A DNA stretch of 64,000 bases, from NCBI RefSeq assembly GCF_029784165.1, contig NC_073696.1, positions 23,505,530-23,569,529 on the forward strand. The letters are read 5' to 3'. This document shows positions 22,986-34,937 of this stretch, in pieces. Each line of letters begins with the position of its first letter. Within the stretch, counting starts at the first letter, position 1. The position numbers and the translations under genes are program-made. The stretch is from Wyeomyia smithii (Eukaryota; Arthropoda; Insecta; Diptera; Culicidae). The notes beneath the pieces are model-generated. The model had not been told where the DNA came from. It saw only the letters and a program-made list of their open reading frames with translations, and made no database searches.

Positions 22986-23399
22986 TTAAATGGAATAAAT
23001 ACGCTTACTCTTTTCCTCTAACTCTTACCCTATTCTATGTACTGTTACACTTATTTTATTACCTCTATTATGCTGCTACTATTACTTACTCTCTCTTTAT
23101 TTTAGTCATATTCTAAACTTCTTTTTTTTACTCTGATTTCTTTTTCATTCTGAGGTTACCTCGTTAATGATTTTGTTGCTAATACGTTTCACTATCTGAT
23201 TTAACAATTTGTATGTGACTCTCATTTCACTTCTGTCTTACTTCCTCTTTCATTTACCAACGCACAGTGGTCCTGAGTGGTCCACAGTTGAATTTAATTC
23301 CATAGCGCCTTTCACATTCATCCTACCTTAAAAGTGTCTTTGGAACAATTGTTTGTATAAATGATCCGCATAATTACACACGCACACTAATAATAAAAA
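22986..23399. other. Unassigned spacer
   Basis: Thymine-rich transition out of the satellite. No features recognised. Confidence 0.4.
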
Positions 23400-24195
23400 A
23401 AACTATTTTTTTTGTGTTAAGAGATAGAGGAATGGTTTATTCAGGAAAGTTATAGAAGATTGAAAAATATGAAACTTTGCTGAACAAATGAAAATCCTAT
23501 CTTGATTAGGTACAAAGTTATAAAGTATATTATCTGAACTTACTTAAAATTTAGTTTTTTTGTACTTAACTTTTGTTAGTTGCGTTTTACACGAAAGTGT
23601 TGTTCGTAGGAATGGCAAGGGCACACAAAACACACATTTTCGCCAAAGATCATACATCTGTAGGACTTTTCCTCACAAAGTCATATCATATTTAATTTCA
23701 TTTTTTCGATAACTTCGAGAACGTATAAGTTAAAAAGGGGCAAGTAGAACAATGATGTCAACACTTTTCCTTGAAGTCAAGCTCAAGTACTATAAACTCT
23801 TGTAGGTTCCATTTGTCCAAATCTACCCACATTAGAGTACGACGAACATATGTTACACTAGGTTTTCATATATTAAAAATACTAACTTTTTTGTGTTAAA
23901 AGATAGAAGCTTGATTTAATTTATATAGTTTTAAAACTAGCAAAAATATGAAACTTTGCTGAACCAACAAAATTTCTATCTTCATTGGGAACAGTGTTAC
24001 AGAGTATTTAATGTAAAAGTTACTTAAAAGTTAGTATTTTGAACTTAACTTTTGTTAGTTACATTTTACAAGAAAACGTTGTTATAAAGAAGCATTTGGG
24101 CATACACGACACACCTTTTTGTTGAAGACCACACATCGCTATGACTTTTCCTTACAAAGCTATAGCATATTTTAGCTGACGTAGGATTACGTTTT
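23400..24195. repeat. Diverged tandem pair, offset about 479 bp
   Basis: Copy 1 (about 23400-23705) and copy 2 (about 23879-24195) share 'gtgttaa.agatag', 'atatgaaactttgctgaac', 'acttaacttttgttagtt' and 'gacttttcc..acaaag' in the same order and orientation, at roughly 75 percent identity by eye. Copy 2 ends in an ACGTA-type palindrome at 24178. It is non-coding. Confidence 0.8.
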
Positions 24196-27100
24196 TTCGT
24201 GAGGGTCTATTTTAAGACTTCTCTCGCATTATGTTCCGTTTTTTTCTCTTTTCGTTCTTTTTCTCTCTTTTCGTAACTTTGATCGATTTTAACTTTTAAC
24301 TTTTTTATTTTTTCTTCTTTTGATACTCTCTGAAATTCTTTTTCGAGTGTCAAATTTACCACGTTACAGCAGCTTCACATATATTCAAATAGAAAGTTTC
24401 GCAGAGATCACAATTTTGTGAGTATAATGAAATAAATTATCTATTTTTCTAAAACAAACTCCGATTCCTTATGTCTGATTTTCTTTCGTTTTCATTTTTT
24501 TTGAAGTTGTCTCAACCATATTTTTTCATTTGTTGAATCATTTTGCTGTCGAACTTCACAATAGTTTCGTGACTTTTTTTCCAGTTCCTTAAAATATTGC
24601 AAGCGAAGATGCTCTAAAATATTACATTTTTCGTTCGAAGATTTTCGAGTTCAAGTTCTTTTTTTAAATAAAATGACACATATAACATTTGTCCACTGTT
24701 TCCTAAAAGAAACGCTCTTATAGCACTGATTTTGTTATTCATTAGCGTATCACATTGTAATTTTAAAGCAAAGTGTCAAACTTGGGATCCCGAACTCAGT
24801 TTTATCAGAATGGAGTATACAATTCAGAATCAGCATATATATTCGATTCATAAATCCCCAAACTTTCACAGTTTATAAACAGTTTGAAATGAACTTCTTA
24901 GAACATCTGTGTCCTATTTTATTCCAACGAGGTTTTTAGGATTATCGCTTGCAAATATATTTACAAAAAATGTTTTCAGATTTAGCTGACATTTCAAAAA
25001 ACTTTTCTTTTGAAAAGTTATAAAAATAAAACTTCCTTCAAACGAATTTTGGATGCAGAAATAAACTTACCAACTTTTCACTGGTGAAAAAACATGTCTA
25101 TTAATGATTGAGCGAGAAGTTGTTGAACCGCAAAATCGTATGCAAGTGTGCATATAATTCCGAATGCAATTGCGTTACCGAAGATGACTTGGCAAAAACT
25201 CTACTGCACTGCACTGCTGGGGTACGCAATTGGTATCTATCATTGCACTGTGTCTGCACATCAAACATTGCCAATCAACCGCTGCTTTCCAGTTCTAGCC
25301 ATAGGGTCCGCACCTGATGTTGGCATTCGGAGAGAGGAGGAAACTCCCCGAAAGCCAGATAGACGTCAATTAAGCGTCGATTGAAAAACTTTGCACAGGA
25401 ACTTTCCGAATCCGGGTCGCCCACAGTTTTCACTGTTCTGTGCTGAAACATGCTAGTTCCTGTTTCCTGTTTGCTGCAAACAAGAAGGGAAAAGATTGCC
25501 TCTAAGCAAAGGAATCTCGGAAAGTGCTGAACCAAAGGATTCGCTTGCAATTGATGGGGGCTTACGGTACTGAGGACCGCCTGTGATTAGATAAATTCAG
25601 CGAGAAAACTAAACTTTATGAATTTTGTATGTTTCACTGCGCAGCCCAGGAAATGGCCATCGTTCGTTCCATCATTACACCAAAAACCACAAAACAACAA
25701 ATCATCGTCGGACATGCAACAATTGCCCACCGCCAATTTCCGTGTGCGCGCTTTCGAGGTTTACAATAGCACTCGCTCTAACGGTGAAATTGGCAAAAAC
25801 AAGACTTATTCGATTGCTGCACGCTTCGGTCAAACCATTCACGGCCCCGAGCGGCCGCCATCAAAACTGGCCGGAAGCACGCCCTACGGCTTTTTGATAA
25901 ACGACAGCGTACCACACACAGGAATCTGGCCGCACTGCTCGCGGAGTGCGATCGCTTGGCCCTTCGTTTCGAGCGGCGGTGGTGTTGTTTAGCGTTTCTT
26001 GGTTTCCCTAACCAATTGCCCGTGAAACGAATGAATAAACAATAAACAACGGCTGCTCGTGTTTGCGGCAGAAGAAGAGGGTTTGATGTAGAAGATCCTA
26101 TTCAAAGTCGATTGATTTTCAGTGGGATTCCATCGGAGGCATTAGCAAACATGGTCAAGTTCTTCAACAGCAAAAAAAACAGAGTGAGAGAGAGAGATGG
26201 ATGAAAGCCATCCGGGCGTGAAGCTCCGGCAGCGATTTCAAGGTTGAATTAATGGTGCTGTTTCCTGCCAACAAACCGCACATACATCGAGCGCTCAACT
26301 TGATGCACCTCGAACGGGTTGAACAGGATAGAAAGGAACTCCGGAACGGTATTATTTATCATCTGTGTTTCCATTCATCACTAACTGAGCTGGTAAGCTT
26401 CCCATTTCATGCTCGGTTTCCACTTGGGTGTTCGGTGTGGGTCAAGGCACTCACTCTTGGTACCGAGTGTGAAACGATTCCTTCGGAAGCTCTCGGATCG
26501 GGAGGAACAGAATGATAAAATATCATTTTTAGACAATGCCAACAAAGCAGAATATAGTGTTTGTGTGTGAGCGAGGAAATCGTTCGTGTCGTAAAACAGA
26601 CTTTCTGTTTTCGGAGCACCCACTTGAATAATTTTATAACCCAACCGAACGTCCTCTGTAAACGAACCCCGACCAACCTAAGGGAATTCCCGATGTTTAC
26701 TCCGACTCCCAAGTGTTCGATTAGTAGCAGCAGCAGCAGCAGCAGGGTCTCATAATCAATAGCTACACTGCTGCTGGGGTGATCAAAATATGTCGAATGC
26801 TCTCCCAAAAGGATATGAACAAGTGGGGAAGATTCTCAGCAGCAGCAGCAGCCGGCAGTAGACTAGAAAGACTCCCAGCATTCGCCATAAAAAGTCCAGT
26901 TACTATACTAGTGGCGGGTTGGTTGATAAATGGCACTCGGATTCGATCTGAGCAGTCGTTTAGCCTAATCGATTGCTCAGACAGGAGGAGCATAGCCGTG
27001 CGCAGGGTTTTCGTTTTAGGGAGTTTGTATAACTGACAAAAAACTGATACTGAACGCAATATTTTCAACTTAGAGTATTCTCAAAAAATCAAGTAGACTA

Positions 27101-27860
27101 ACTAATAATACATAAATTTTCACATACCAAAAGTAATTTTTTCATTGATTTTCATGAAATCATAACCGTTAATATCGTTTAACCTTCAATTATGTTATGC
27201 CATATCAATGGAACTAGGACCAAGCGCTTTCAAGGTCCGGAAAAGTCTAATAAAATTTCAATTACCTGACTTTTTCCTTCAAATTTGCAATACTGTGATT
27301 GCTATTAATATTGTAAAATTAAAAAAAAATGCAGCCTCCTTTTATTTAAAATAGATAATTCCGTCCCCAGACCAGCGGCCTCTTATGGAAACCTGTTTTA
27401 TAAACAAATTGACAAAATTTGCGAAAAAATAACACAGTCTCACTGAAAATATAAATTAATTTTTGCTTCTACGAAATTTAATCTTCATTAGAAAGTCTCT
27501 GTTCCGTCCTTACAGACTACTGATTTTTTTAATCGCATCGTGAACATGCGAAGTAACGGAAGCGGTTTTTTTGAAACCCGGCACGGTCGGTCAAAGGCAA
27601 TGAGCCACCCGACTTTATTGTACAACTGGCACTCACCAAATCTTTTGCCGGGTGTTCATCAGGAAAAAAACAATTACCAGGTGTACAAATGTATGCACGA
27701 AAGACGACAGACGAGCATTATAATGGGATCCACAAAAGCTGATGAAATCCTCTGATGGCCAGACACGCCCCTCCCGTCTTACTAGGCCCGTAACCCAGCA
27801 GCAGCAACCCTTCAGGTTCCGTGACCCGTCAATATTTCACATAACGGCGTTGAATCAATG
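24196..27860. other. Low-copy-looking spacer
   Basis: The first 900 bp is AT-rich. Positions 25.1-27.0 kb are more balanced, with purine/pyrimidine patches and two short CAG/AGC microsatellites (26723-26746 and 26839-26851). Several overlapping open frames occur, for example 25618-25992, but none shows a domain, a codon-level pattern or splice-flanked structure that I can defend. It may be intron or intergenic DNA of a neighbouring gene. Confidence 0.4.
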
Positions 27861-27879
27861 AAAGATTAAGAATACGAGG

Positions 27880-28110
27880 CATACCTAGGGGCCAGCGTGA
27901 CAGGCCTATGTAAGTCTTTCTCTTCAAGAAGACTCACATCATATCGAAGTGGGGGCGGATGAACCGGGCAGAAGCAGGTTTCCTACCGCATTCTTTCTAC
28001 GTTGGCACAGCGTTCAGCTGTGCATGAAAGTAGGTCAGAGCTTGCTTACAGTTGAAGCCAAGTCTTCGGCTTGGCTTGGGTGACGAAAACCGCCACCCGT
28101 AAGCACAATT
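27880..28110. other. Strongly structured non-coding stretch
   Basis: Consecutive stable hairpins are visible. The first is at about 27909-27939 (ATGTAAGTCTT pairing with AAGACTCACAT, with mismatches). The second is at 28005-28023 (GCACAG/CTGTGC, 7-nt loop, possibly extended by CTTTC 27993 with GAAAG 28026). The third is a three-way junction at 28043-28105. In it a 7-bp stem TGCTTAC/GTAAGCA encloses an 8-bp hairpin (AAGCCAAG/CTTGGCTT) and a 5-bp hairpin (GGGTG/CACCC) with no spacer between the last helices. AATAAA follows at about 28115. It could be an RNA gene, an LTR-element leader or chance. The strand is unknown because DNA palindromes fold either way. Confidence 0.45.
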
Positions 28111-28618
28111 AATTAATAAAAGAGCCCGTGTTTCGGTACTTGAAGGGCCGGTAACTCGTCGCCGCATCGCGAGGGTGAGTTACTGGCAATTGTTTGTAAA
28201 CAAGACAGAGTAGCTGAGCGCACGGCTCACCGCTTTCGGTAGAATTAGACTAAGCGTGATTAAACCCACGAATTAAGGTACTAAAACAGAGAAAGGCCGT
28301 GGAAAGACCATTAGAGCAATGATTTCGCGAGGGGAAATTGTGTCTCACGGGATACACTCTAGAGCTAGCAGTAAGTTCCAATGTAGCATAGAATTTAATC
28401 CTTAAACCTTAGTTCACAGAAGATTATCAGAACTACTAATTTTTAATTGCACGGACGGAAACTAAATCCATGAATCCATTTTCGCTACATCAAAAATATA
28501 TTATAATATTCAACCGATATGACAATCATCTCAAGATTGAACATTTTTTTATAATAATATCATCATCAAAACGAGTGATACATGCGCACGCTGACTTGAT
28601 TAAAACGATTGTGAGATA
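28111..28618. other. Unassigned spacer, GC-richer at left
   Basis: The pairing segments CCGGTAACTC (28149) and GAGTTACTGG (28177) form another imperfect hairpin at 28149-28187. Nothing else was recognised. Confidence 0.35.
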
Positions 28619-28705
28619 CGGTAGCGAACGGCTTCGACAGTGATTTTCTTCGGCAGGTTTTTTGCAGCAATCTTATGAAGAAACCTGCCGAAGCCATTCG
28701 TTACC
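28619..28705. repeat. Nested inverted repeat
   Basis: The outer arms GGTAGCGAACGGCTTCG (28620-28636) and the reverse complement of GGTAACGAATGGCTTCG (28689-28705) pair with two mismatches. The inner arms CTTCGGCAGGTTT (28648-28660) and AAACCTGCCGAAG (28681-28693) are a perfect 13-bp match. The right arm serves both left pieces, so the left arm carries an extra 11 bp. It may be a small hairpin element. Confidence 0.7.
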
Positions 28706-29055
28706 CTATTTTTCTTGCACAAAAACGAAAACAAAACAGAACTGTCAATTAGCTGGCGTCTCTCTTAGCGTAACATTGGAGAAGAGGTTCCACTGCGATG
28801 AACTTCAGACATGATACACTCTCCGCATGCACACGAACGCGTTTAAGAAATGTCACCAACACAACTCTGCGCTTTTAAGACAGCCATTTGCAGAGCGATA
28901 AACTGTACAAGAATACTGTAATAACATTTAAAATCCTTAATCCCTTCATCCGTAATTCACTTCAAATATACTGTAAACAACAAGGAATAATTTCAACTAC
29001 AACTATCACACAAATTTCAAATTTTTTTTTTTGCACTATGCACAATTAAACGCGA

Positions 29056-29067
29056 TTATTAGGGATG
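29056..29067. repeat. 12-bp target-site duplication, left copy
   Basis: TTATTAGGGATG is repeated exactly at 29333-29344, bracketing the SINE. Confidence 0.9.
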
Positions 29068-29332
29068 CGGGGTGGTCCCCGTGGCTCTGTGGTTAGCGAT
29101 GTCGGTCGGCTAGCTCTCCCACACGGTTGTGATATCGGGTTCGATTCCCGATCGAATCGAGGATCTTTTCGAGCTGGAAATTTTTTCGATTCAGCACTGG
29201 GGCACGGTGTATCGTTGTACTTATCCTACACATGCAAAATGTGCCGAAAACAATATCAATAACGAATTCTCTCAACTAATAATCTAGTTGATCGTGACCG
29301 CTTTTAGCCCCCAGGCTAACCATGCGATATTG
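29068..29332 (+). mobile_element. tRNA-derived SINE, 265 bp, with target duplication
   Basis: The head reads CCCCGTGGCTCTGTGGTTAG (box A-like). About 50 bases later comes GGTTCGATTCC, a canonical tRNA box B with flanking T-stem complementarity (TCGGG/CCCGA). The tRNA-unrelated body runs to 'catgcgatattg'. A perfect 12-bp duplication (29056-29067 and 29333-29344) fixes both ends. It would be transcribed by RNA polymerase III from the internal boxes. It is a different family from the SINE at 13800. It is a SINE and not a working tRNA gene, because the body and target duplications are present and no complete cloverleaf is formed. Confidence 0.88.
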
Positions 29333-29344
29333 TTATTAGGGATG
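29333..29344. repeat. 12-bp target-site duplication, right copy
   Basis: An exact match to 29056-29067. Confidence 0.9.
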
Positions 29345-29530
29345 TGATAAACAAAGCGTTCACACACGGCGAGCTTCCTCTCCTTTTCTTAACAATTATT
29401 AATTGTTATGAATTTCTAAGTGTTGTAAAGTCACCATTTGTGATTGACCACACAAACTCATTTCTTACTAATATTTATCATAGATAATTAAGCTACTAAT
29501 GAACCCCCATTATTACAAAAAAAAAATACA

Positions 29531-29545
29531 GTTCCCCTATAGGTT
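29531..29545. repeat. 15-bp target-site duplication of I-clade LINE, 3' side
   Basis: GTTCCCCTATAGGTT recurs exactly at 35385-35399. It is followed directly by a T-run, which is the A-tail of the minus-strand element. Confidence 0.95.
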
Positions 29546-29724
29546 TTTTTTTCTTCATCTATAATTTATTTGACACGGCACAAATACAATTTAATGTTTA
29601 ACGGCGCCAATTATATCTGGTAGCTTATTTTCTAAAGTATCTTAATAACTAAAAGCAAATTTTTTATCCTCGCTGCCGACTACGAGCTGAAACTAAATCT
29701 AACTTAAAGCTAGAATGTTTTGCA

Positions 29725-32700
29725 TTAAAAGCGCTGATTTGTTGTTTGATGGTTTTCTATCGCCATAGGTAAGCAGCATATTGGATATGTTCCGCTGCTG
29801 GGCCAAGATATTACGGACTGGCATATTGGGTTGTCTCCCTCGGGACCTGCGGGTCTAGTTGCTGTTTCCGGATCCGGGGTCTTGACGTGTTCTTGTCGTT
29901 TGGTTGGATGTAGGCGGAAGGGAATAGGATTAAACTGGGCGTGGATGGATTTCAGGAAAACGTATATAAGGGACATGTAGGATAGGTCACGGCTCGCCAA
30001 GACATCACGAACAGGAACAGCCGGCTGCCTACTTTCGGCCTGCAGGGAAGCTATTAATTTAGACCTGGTGTCACGGTGTACAGGGCATGACCAAACCACA
30101 TGCTCTATGTCGTGATAACCCTCACCACAGGCACAGATACCACTTTCCCCGAGCCCAACGCGACGGAGACGCGCGTCAAATCTATAGTGATTGGGCATAA
30201 GCCGGGACATCACGCAAATGAAATCCCGACCTACATCCAACCCCTTGAACCACGGGTTCGTCGACACTTTGGGGATTATGGAATGTAACCACCTTCCCAG
30301 TTCCCCTCTGGTCCAAGCATTTTGCCAACTGATGATCGTATTCTGACGTACAAATGAGAAAAATTCATTAAAGGCAATTGGTCTTTTATAAATTCCACCG
30401 TTTGTTGCGCCCACCTTAGCCAAAGAGTCCGCTTTCTCATTGCCCGGTATCGAGCAGTGAGAAGGGACCAACGCTAAGGTAATCTGAAACGATTTTTCGG
30501 ATAAAGCACTCAGATGTTCCCGTATTTTCCCCAGGAAATACGGAGAGTGCTTAATATCTTTCATCGATCGGAGAGCCTCAATGGAACTGAGACTGTCCGT
30601 AAAGATGAAATAATGGTCCGTGGGCATTTTTTCGATAATCCCTAGGGTGTACTTAATTGCAGCCAATTCTGCGACGTAAACAGAAGCAGGATTATCGAGC
30701 TTATGGGAGACGGTTAAATTGTTATTGAAAATACCGAAGCCAGTGGACCCATCAAGAAGTGATCCGTCAGTGTAGAACATATTGTTGCAGTTGATGTTTC
30801 GATATTTATTGGAAAAAATTTTGGGGATCTGCTGCACGCGTAAATGATCCGGGATTCCACGAGTTTCTTCTATCATGGATGTATCGAAAAACACAGTAGA
30901 ATCAGAAGTATTTGATAAGTCGACACGATTTGGAATATTCGAAGAAGGGTTAATATTTTGGGACATGTGATTGAAATACAATGTCATAAAACGGGTTTGA
31001 GAATTAAGTTCGATTAACCTTTCAAAATTTTCAATCACGGGACGGTTCAAGACCTCACATTTGATAAGAATTCGAGAAGACAGGCTCCAGAAGCGGTTTT
31101 TCAATGGTAGTACTCCAGCTAAGACCTCCAAACTCATCGTATGGGTCGACTGCATGCAACCTAAGGCGATACGCAAACAACGATATTGTATTCGCTTCAG
31201 TTTGATCAGATGTGTGTTAGCTGCGGAGCGGAAGCAGAAACACCCGTATCCAATAACAGACAATATCGTTGTTTGGTAAAGCCTTATAAGGTCTCCTGGA
31301 TGGGCTCCCCACCATTGTCCGGTTATTGTACGAAGAAAATTCACTCTTTGTTGACATTTTTTCATCAGATACCTCACGTGACAACCCCAGGTGCCTTTAG
31401 AGTCGAACCAGATACCAAGATATTTGTGTACCAAAACCTGAGAAATCGTTTCACCCATTAATTGTGTTTGAAGCTGAGCAGGTTCATGCTTCCTAGAAAA
31501 AACTACTATCTCAGTCTTCTCCGGAGAGAATTCGATACCTAGCTGTAAAGCCCAAGCAGACAAATTGTCCAAGGTATCTTGCAATGGTCCTTGCAAATCG
31601 GCAGCTTTGGCTCCTGTAACAGAGATTACACTGTCGTCTGCAAGTTGTCTTATCGTGCATGAATTTTCCAGACATTCGTCGATGTCATTTACATAAAAGT
31701 TGTAAAGAAGGGGGCTTAAACATGAGCCCTGGGGAAGACCCATGTAGCTAATGCGAAAAGTTGCCAAATCGCCGTGCGTAAAATGCATGTGCTTTTCGGA
31801 CAGCAAATTGTGCAAAAAATTGTTTAAAATTGGAGAAAATCCTTGTCGGTGAAGTTTACCCGAAAGAATGTCAATAGAAACGGAATCAAAAGCCCCCTTA
31901 ATGTCCAAGAACGCAGACGCCATTTGTTCTTTGCGAGCATACGCCAGCTGAATATCTGTTGAGAGCAACGCAAGACAATCATTCGTCCCTTTGGCACGGC
32001 GGAAGCCAAATTGAGTATCTGATAGTAGACCATTTGATTCGACCCAATGGTCTAAACGACGGAGTGTCATTTTTTCCATCAATTTCCGGATACAGGATAG
32101 CATTGCAATCGGCCCATAAGAGTTGTGATCAGAAGCTGGTTTCCCTGGTTTTTGGATGGCGATCACCTTCACTTGCCTCCAATCCTGCGGTACAATGTTT
32201 TGCTCCAGGAACTTATTGAACAAGTTCAACAAGCGCCTCTTGGCATTGCCGGGTAGATTCTTCAACAAGTTGACTTTGATTCTATCTAACCCAGGCGCGT
32301 TATTGTTACAGGACAGGAGGGCAACTGAAAATTCTGCCATCGTAAAAGGTGATTCTATCGCGTCGTGGCCTGGAGACGCATCACGAACAATATTTTGCTC
32401 AGGAACAGAGTCCGGACATACTTTCCTGGCAAAATCAAATATCCACCTACTTGAAGACTCCTCGCTTTCGTTGACCGTTACGCGATTCCGCATTCTTCGG
32501 GCTGTGTTCCAGAGAGTGCTCATCGATGTCTCCCTCGACGTCTCGTTCACGAACCGACGCCAATATCCGCGTTTCTCTGCTTTAGCCAAGCTTTTAAGCT
32601 TGGTATCAAGCTCCGAATACCGTAAATAGTCGCCAGGTATACCTCCCTTCTGGTAGGCCAAAAACGCGTCGGATCTTTGCGTGTAGACATCGGAGCACTC

Positions 32701-32877
32701 TTGGTTCCACCACGGAGTGGGAGGCCGTTCTTTGATCGTTACGCCGGGATATTTCTTCGTTTGGGCTTGCAACGCGGCGTCGAGAATCAAGCCCGCGAGG
32801 AGGTTGTATTCTTCAAGTGGTGGATGATGTTGAATCGACTCGACCGCTTTTGAAATCATTCCTCGTATAACTTCCAA
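29725..32877 (-). pseudogene. ORF2, reverse transcriptase-RNase H part of I-clade LINE
   Basis: An open stretch of 1050 codons encoding the enzyme that copies element RNA into DNA at the nick. Residues about 190-460 hold the polymerase: SAFLDIKGAFDS (motif A) near 321-332, GLPQGSCLSPLLYNFYVND (motif B) near 380-398, and LADDSVISV (motif C, catalytic Asp pair) at 412-420. RNase H spans about 700-820: FYTDGS (Asp704), VAELAA (Glu737), FTDSLSS (Asp761), PSHCSIPGNEKAD (His807, Asp817). A CxC...H...C motif lies at 915-931. The open frame has no ATG at its start (TTG), because it is the continuation of the endonuclease frame after a shift near 32860-32877. In motif 1 the usual Arg of an YRPI-type segment is Gly (SYGPIAML, near 255). 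Confidence 0.93.
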
Positions 32878-33614
32878 TCGACATTCCGTGTGAGGTCATA
32901 CGGAATGTCAACTGGTCGCATGCGAGTTGACCCGTTATTAATTGAAATAAGAATAGGCAAATGGTCGCTACCGTGAGGATCAAGGATTACCTTCCATGTG
33001 CAATCCAACCGTAGCGACGTCGAACATAAGGATAGATCCAAAGCGCTTGGGCGCGCTGGAGGTTTCGGGATACGTGTCATTTCGCCGTTGCTTAAAATAG
33101 TCATGTCGAAGTCATCGCAAAGGTTATAGATTAAAGAGGAGCGGTTATCATTGTAAGGGGAACCCCAAGCCACGCCATGAGAGTTGAAGTCTCCCAAAAT
33201 CAAACGTGGCGAGGGAAGAAGTTCTATTAAATCAAAGAGCAGCCGTTGCCCAACCTGTGCTCTGGGGGGAATATATATTGAGGCAATACAAAGCTCTTTA
33301 CCTTGTATTGTCATTTGACATGCGACAACTTCGATGCCTGGAATCGAGGGGAGGTTAATACGATAGAAAGAATAGCACTTTTTAATCCCTAAAAGTACTC
33401 CTCCATATGGGGTGTCTCGATCAAGGCGAATAATATTGAAAACATGGAAGTTGAGATCAATATTTGAAGTCAGCCAAGTTTCACAAAGGGAAAATGCATC
33501 GCATTTGTTTTTATTTATCAAAACTTTAAACGAATCAATTTTTGGTAAAATACTTCTACAATTCCACTGTAAGACAGAGATAGAATCCTTCATATACGCA
33601 GTTGAATTAGGCAT
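32856..33614 (-). pseudogene. ORF2, endonuclease part of I-clade LINE
   Basis: An apurinic-endonuclease-like domain that would nick the target site. Visible catalytic segments (numbered from the first in-frame codon at 33635) are LQWNCRS (Asn25), LCETWL (Glu52), IASIYIPP (Tyr121), ILGDFNSHG (Asp149, Asn151) and the terminal GSDHLPI (Asp224, His225). The first ATG is at 33614-33612. It overlaps the ORF1 stop in the 8-base arrangement ATGCCTAA, which suggests coupled termination and re-initiation. The frame ends at TGA (32856-32858), while the polymerase part continues in another frame from 32877, so one indel breaks the polyprotein. Confidence 0.92.
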
Positions 33615-34937
33615 CGAAGGATACAATCGCTGCAAGGAAGGGCCATTGGGCAGTCAACTGCTTCAAAAATGATCTAACTGTTGGGAGGAATGCTGTAAGA
33701 AAAATTTTAATTGGATCGGGTACATTGAAAGTTTCAAAAATCCAGTCCACAATGTCAGAAAATTTCACTAATCCAGAGTTTGTTTCATCAACTGGATGTG
33801 CAAAAGGAACAACTGGGGTTTTAGATGTTCCTGGCAGTGCTGGGAACTCCTTCTGGGACTTTAAATTTGCAAGCCCAGGAGGAGTTTGCTTCGGTTTTTC
33901 CGCAGCACTGTTTGGTTTGTTTGTAACTTTCATTTCACTTTGAGAAATCTTAGGACCTTTTCTGGGAAGTTTAGGAGAGGAAATATTTTTCCTCTTTCTA
34001 GACTCCCCAGGATTGGCGTGAGATGTTCCCGCTGGTGAATCGTCAGAATCGGTTTCATCAGAGGACAACAGATCAAAAGGGTTTGATGTAATGGGAGAAG
34101 TGGTAACGGTCTTCTTCAGCATCTCAGCGTAAGAACGCTTCGAACGCTCTTTGAGAGACCGTTTTATTTTATCCCTGCGCTGCATGTACACCGCACATGT
34201 CGAGAACTCATGCTGACTCTCCCCACAGTGAATGCATTTTTCAGCATTTTTACTGCAGGAATCATCCGCATGATTCTCCCCACACTTGCCACAACGTGCC
34301 TTATTGCAGCAGTAGGCGGCGGTGTGGCCTAACTGCTTACAATTCAGGCAGTTCATGCCGCGAGGCACATATAATCGCGCAGGGAGACGAACCTGGTGGA
34401 TCGAGACGTGGCTTGGTAGCGCTGACCCGGCGAACGTAACTCGAAACGAGTCTGACGGAGTGTATACTGTTTTGCCACCGATGTTCGATGCTGACCGCAA
34501 TTGCTTGCAGTCGAGCACCTTTACATCGGGACAGGTTTTGTTCTTGAAGCACCCTTTGGCACTTTTCTGTATACACTCGACGGACAGACTCGAATCGGTT
34601 ATGACACCGTCGATCTCCACGTCTCGTGCGGGTATGTAAACGCGATACTCGCGTGTGAAGAGCTCAGAGCAAGCTATATCGTTGGCCTCTTTCAGGTTAC
34701 TGACCACGACACGGAGCTTGTTAGGCCGGACCTTGGAAATTTCGGTCAACTGTTCAACTGTTTCGATTTCGGTCCCACCTTTGGCCGAAAATAGACAGTA
34801 TAGCTGCCCTGGGCTCCGTCTGGGTAAAGCCTGGGGCGAGGGGGGACTGAAGAATGAACAGGGGAGGGGGTAACAGAAGGGTCAGGGTCAGAGGGGCTCG
34901 GGGATGGTGGCGCGGGAGGCGAGGGATCTACATCCAT
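33607..34937 (-). pseudogene. ORF1, Gag-like RNA-binding protein of I-clade LINE
   Basis: This protein packages element RNA. The open C-terminal part (33607-34749) has three zinc knuckles: CLNCKQLGHTAAYC (134-147), CGKCGENHADDSC (153-165) and CIHCGESQHEFSTC (172-185). A basic stretch (RRDKIKRSLKERSKR) and a Ser/Pro/Lys-rich C-terminus follow. The N-terminus lies in a different frame at 34746-34937: ATG at 34937, then MDVDPSPPAPPSPSPSDPD, a Pro/Ser-rich leader ending after YFRPKVG. The 34749 frame starts with TTG, not ATG, and is open further upstream, so an indel or small deletion near 34750-34790 splits ORF1. Confidence 0.88.

Noticed and set aside
21116..23021. Open frames of 495-622 codons rich in SLVSRLS, and a 350-codon opposite-strand RETRDER frame
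   Set aside because: They are a by-product of a stop-free 7-bp satellite. All three plus-strand frames read the same heptad and there is no non-repeat domain.
25618..25992. Candidate host coding region of 124 codons
   Set aside because: A second plus-strand frame overlaps it, there is no domain or conserved motif, and no splice or promoter context could be defended.
29068..29180. Functional tRNA gene
   Set aside because: Boxes A and B are present, but a tRNA-unrelated body and target duplications show it to be a SINE.
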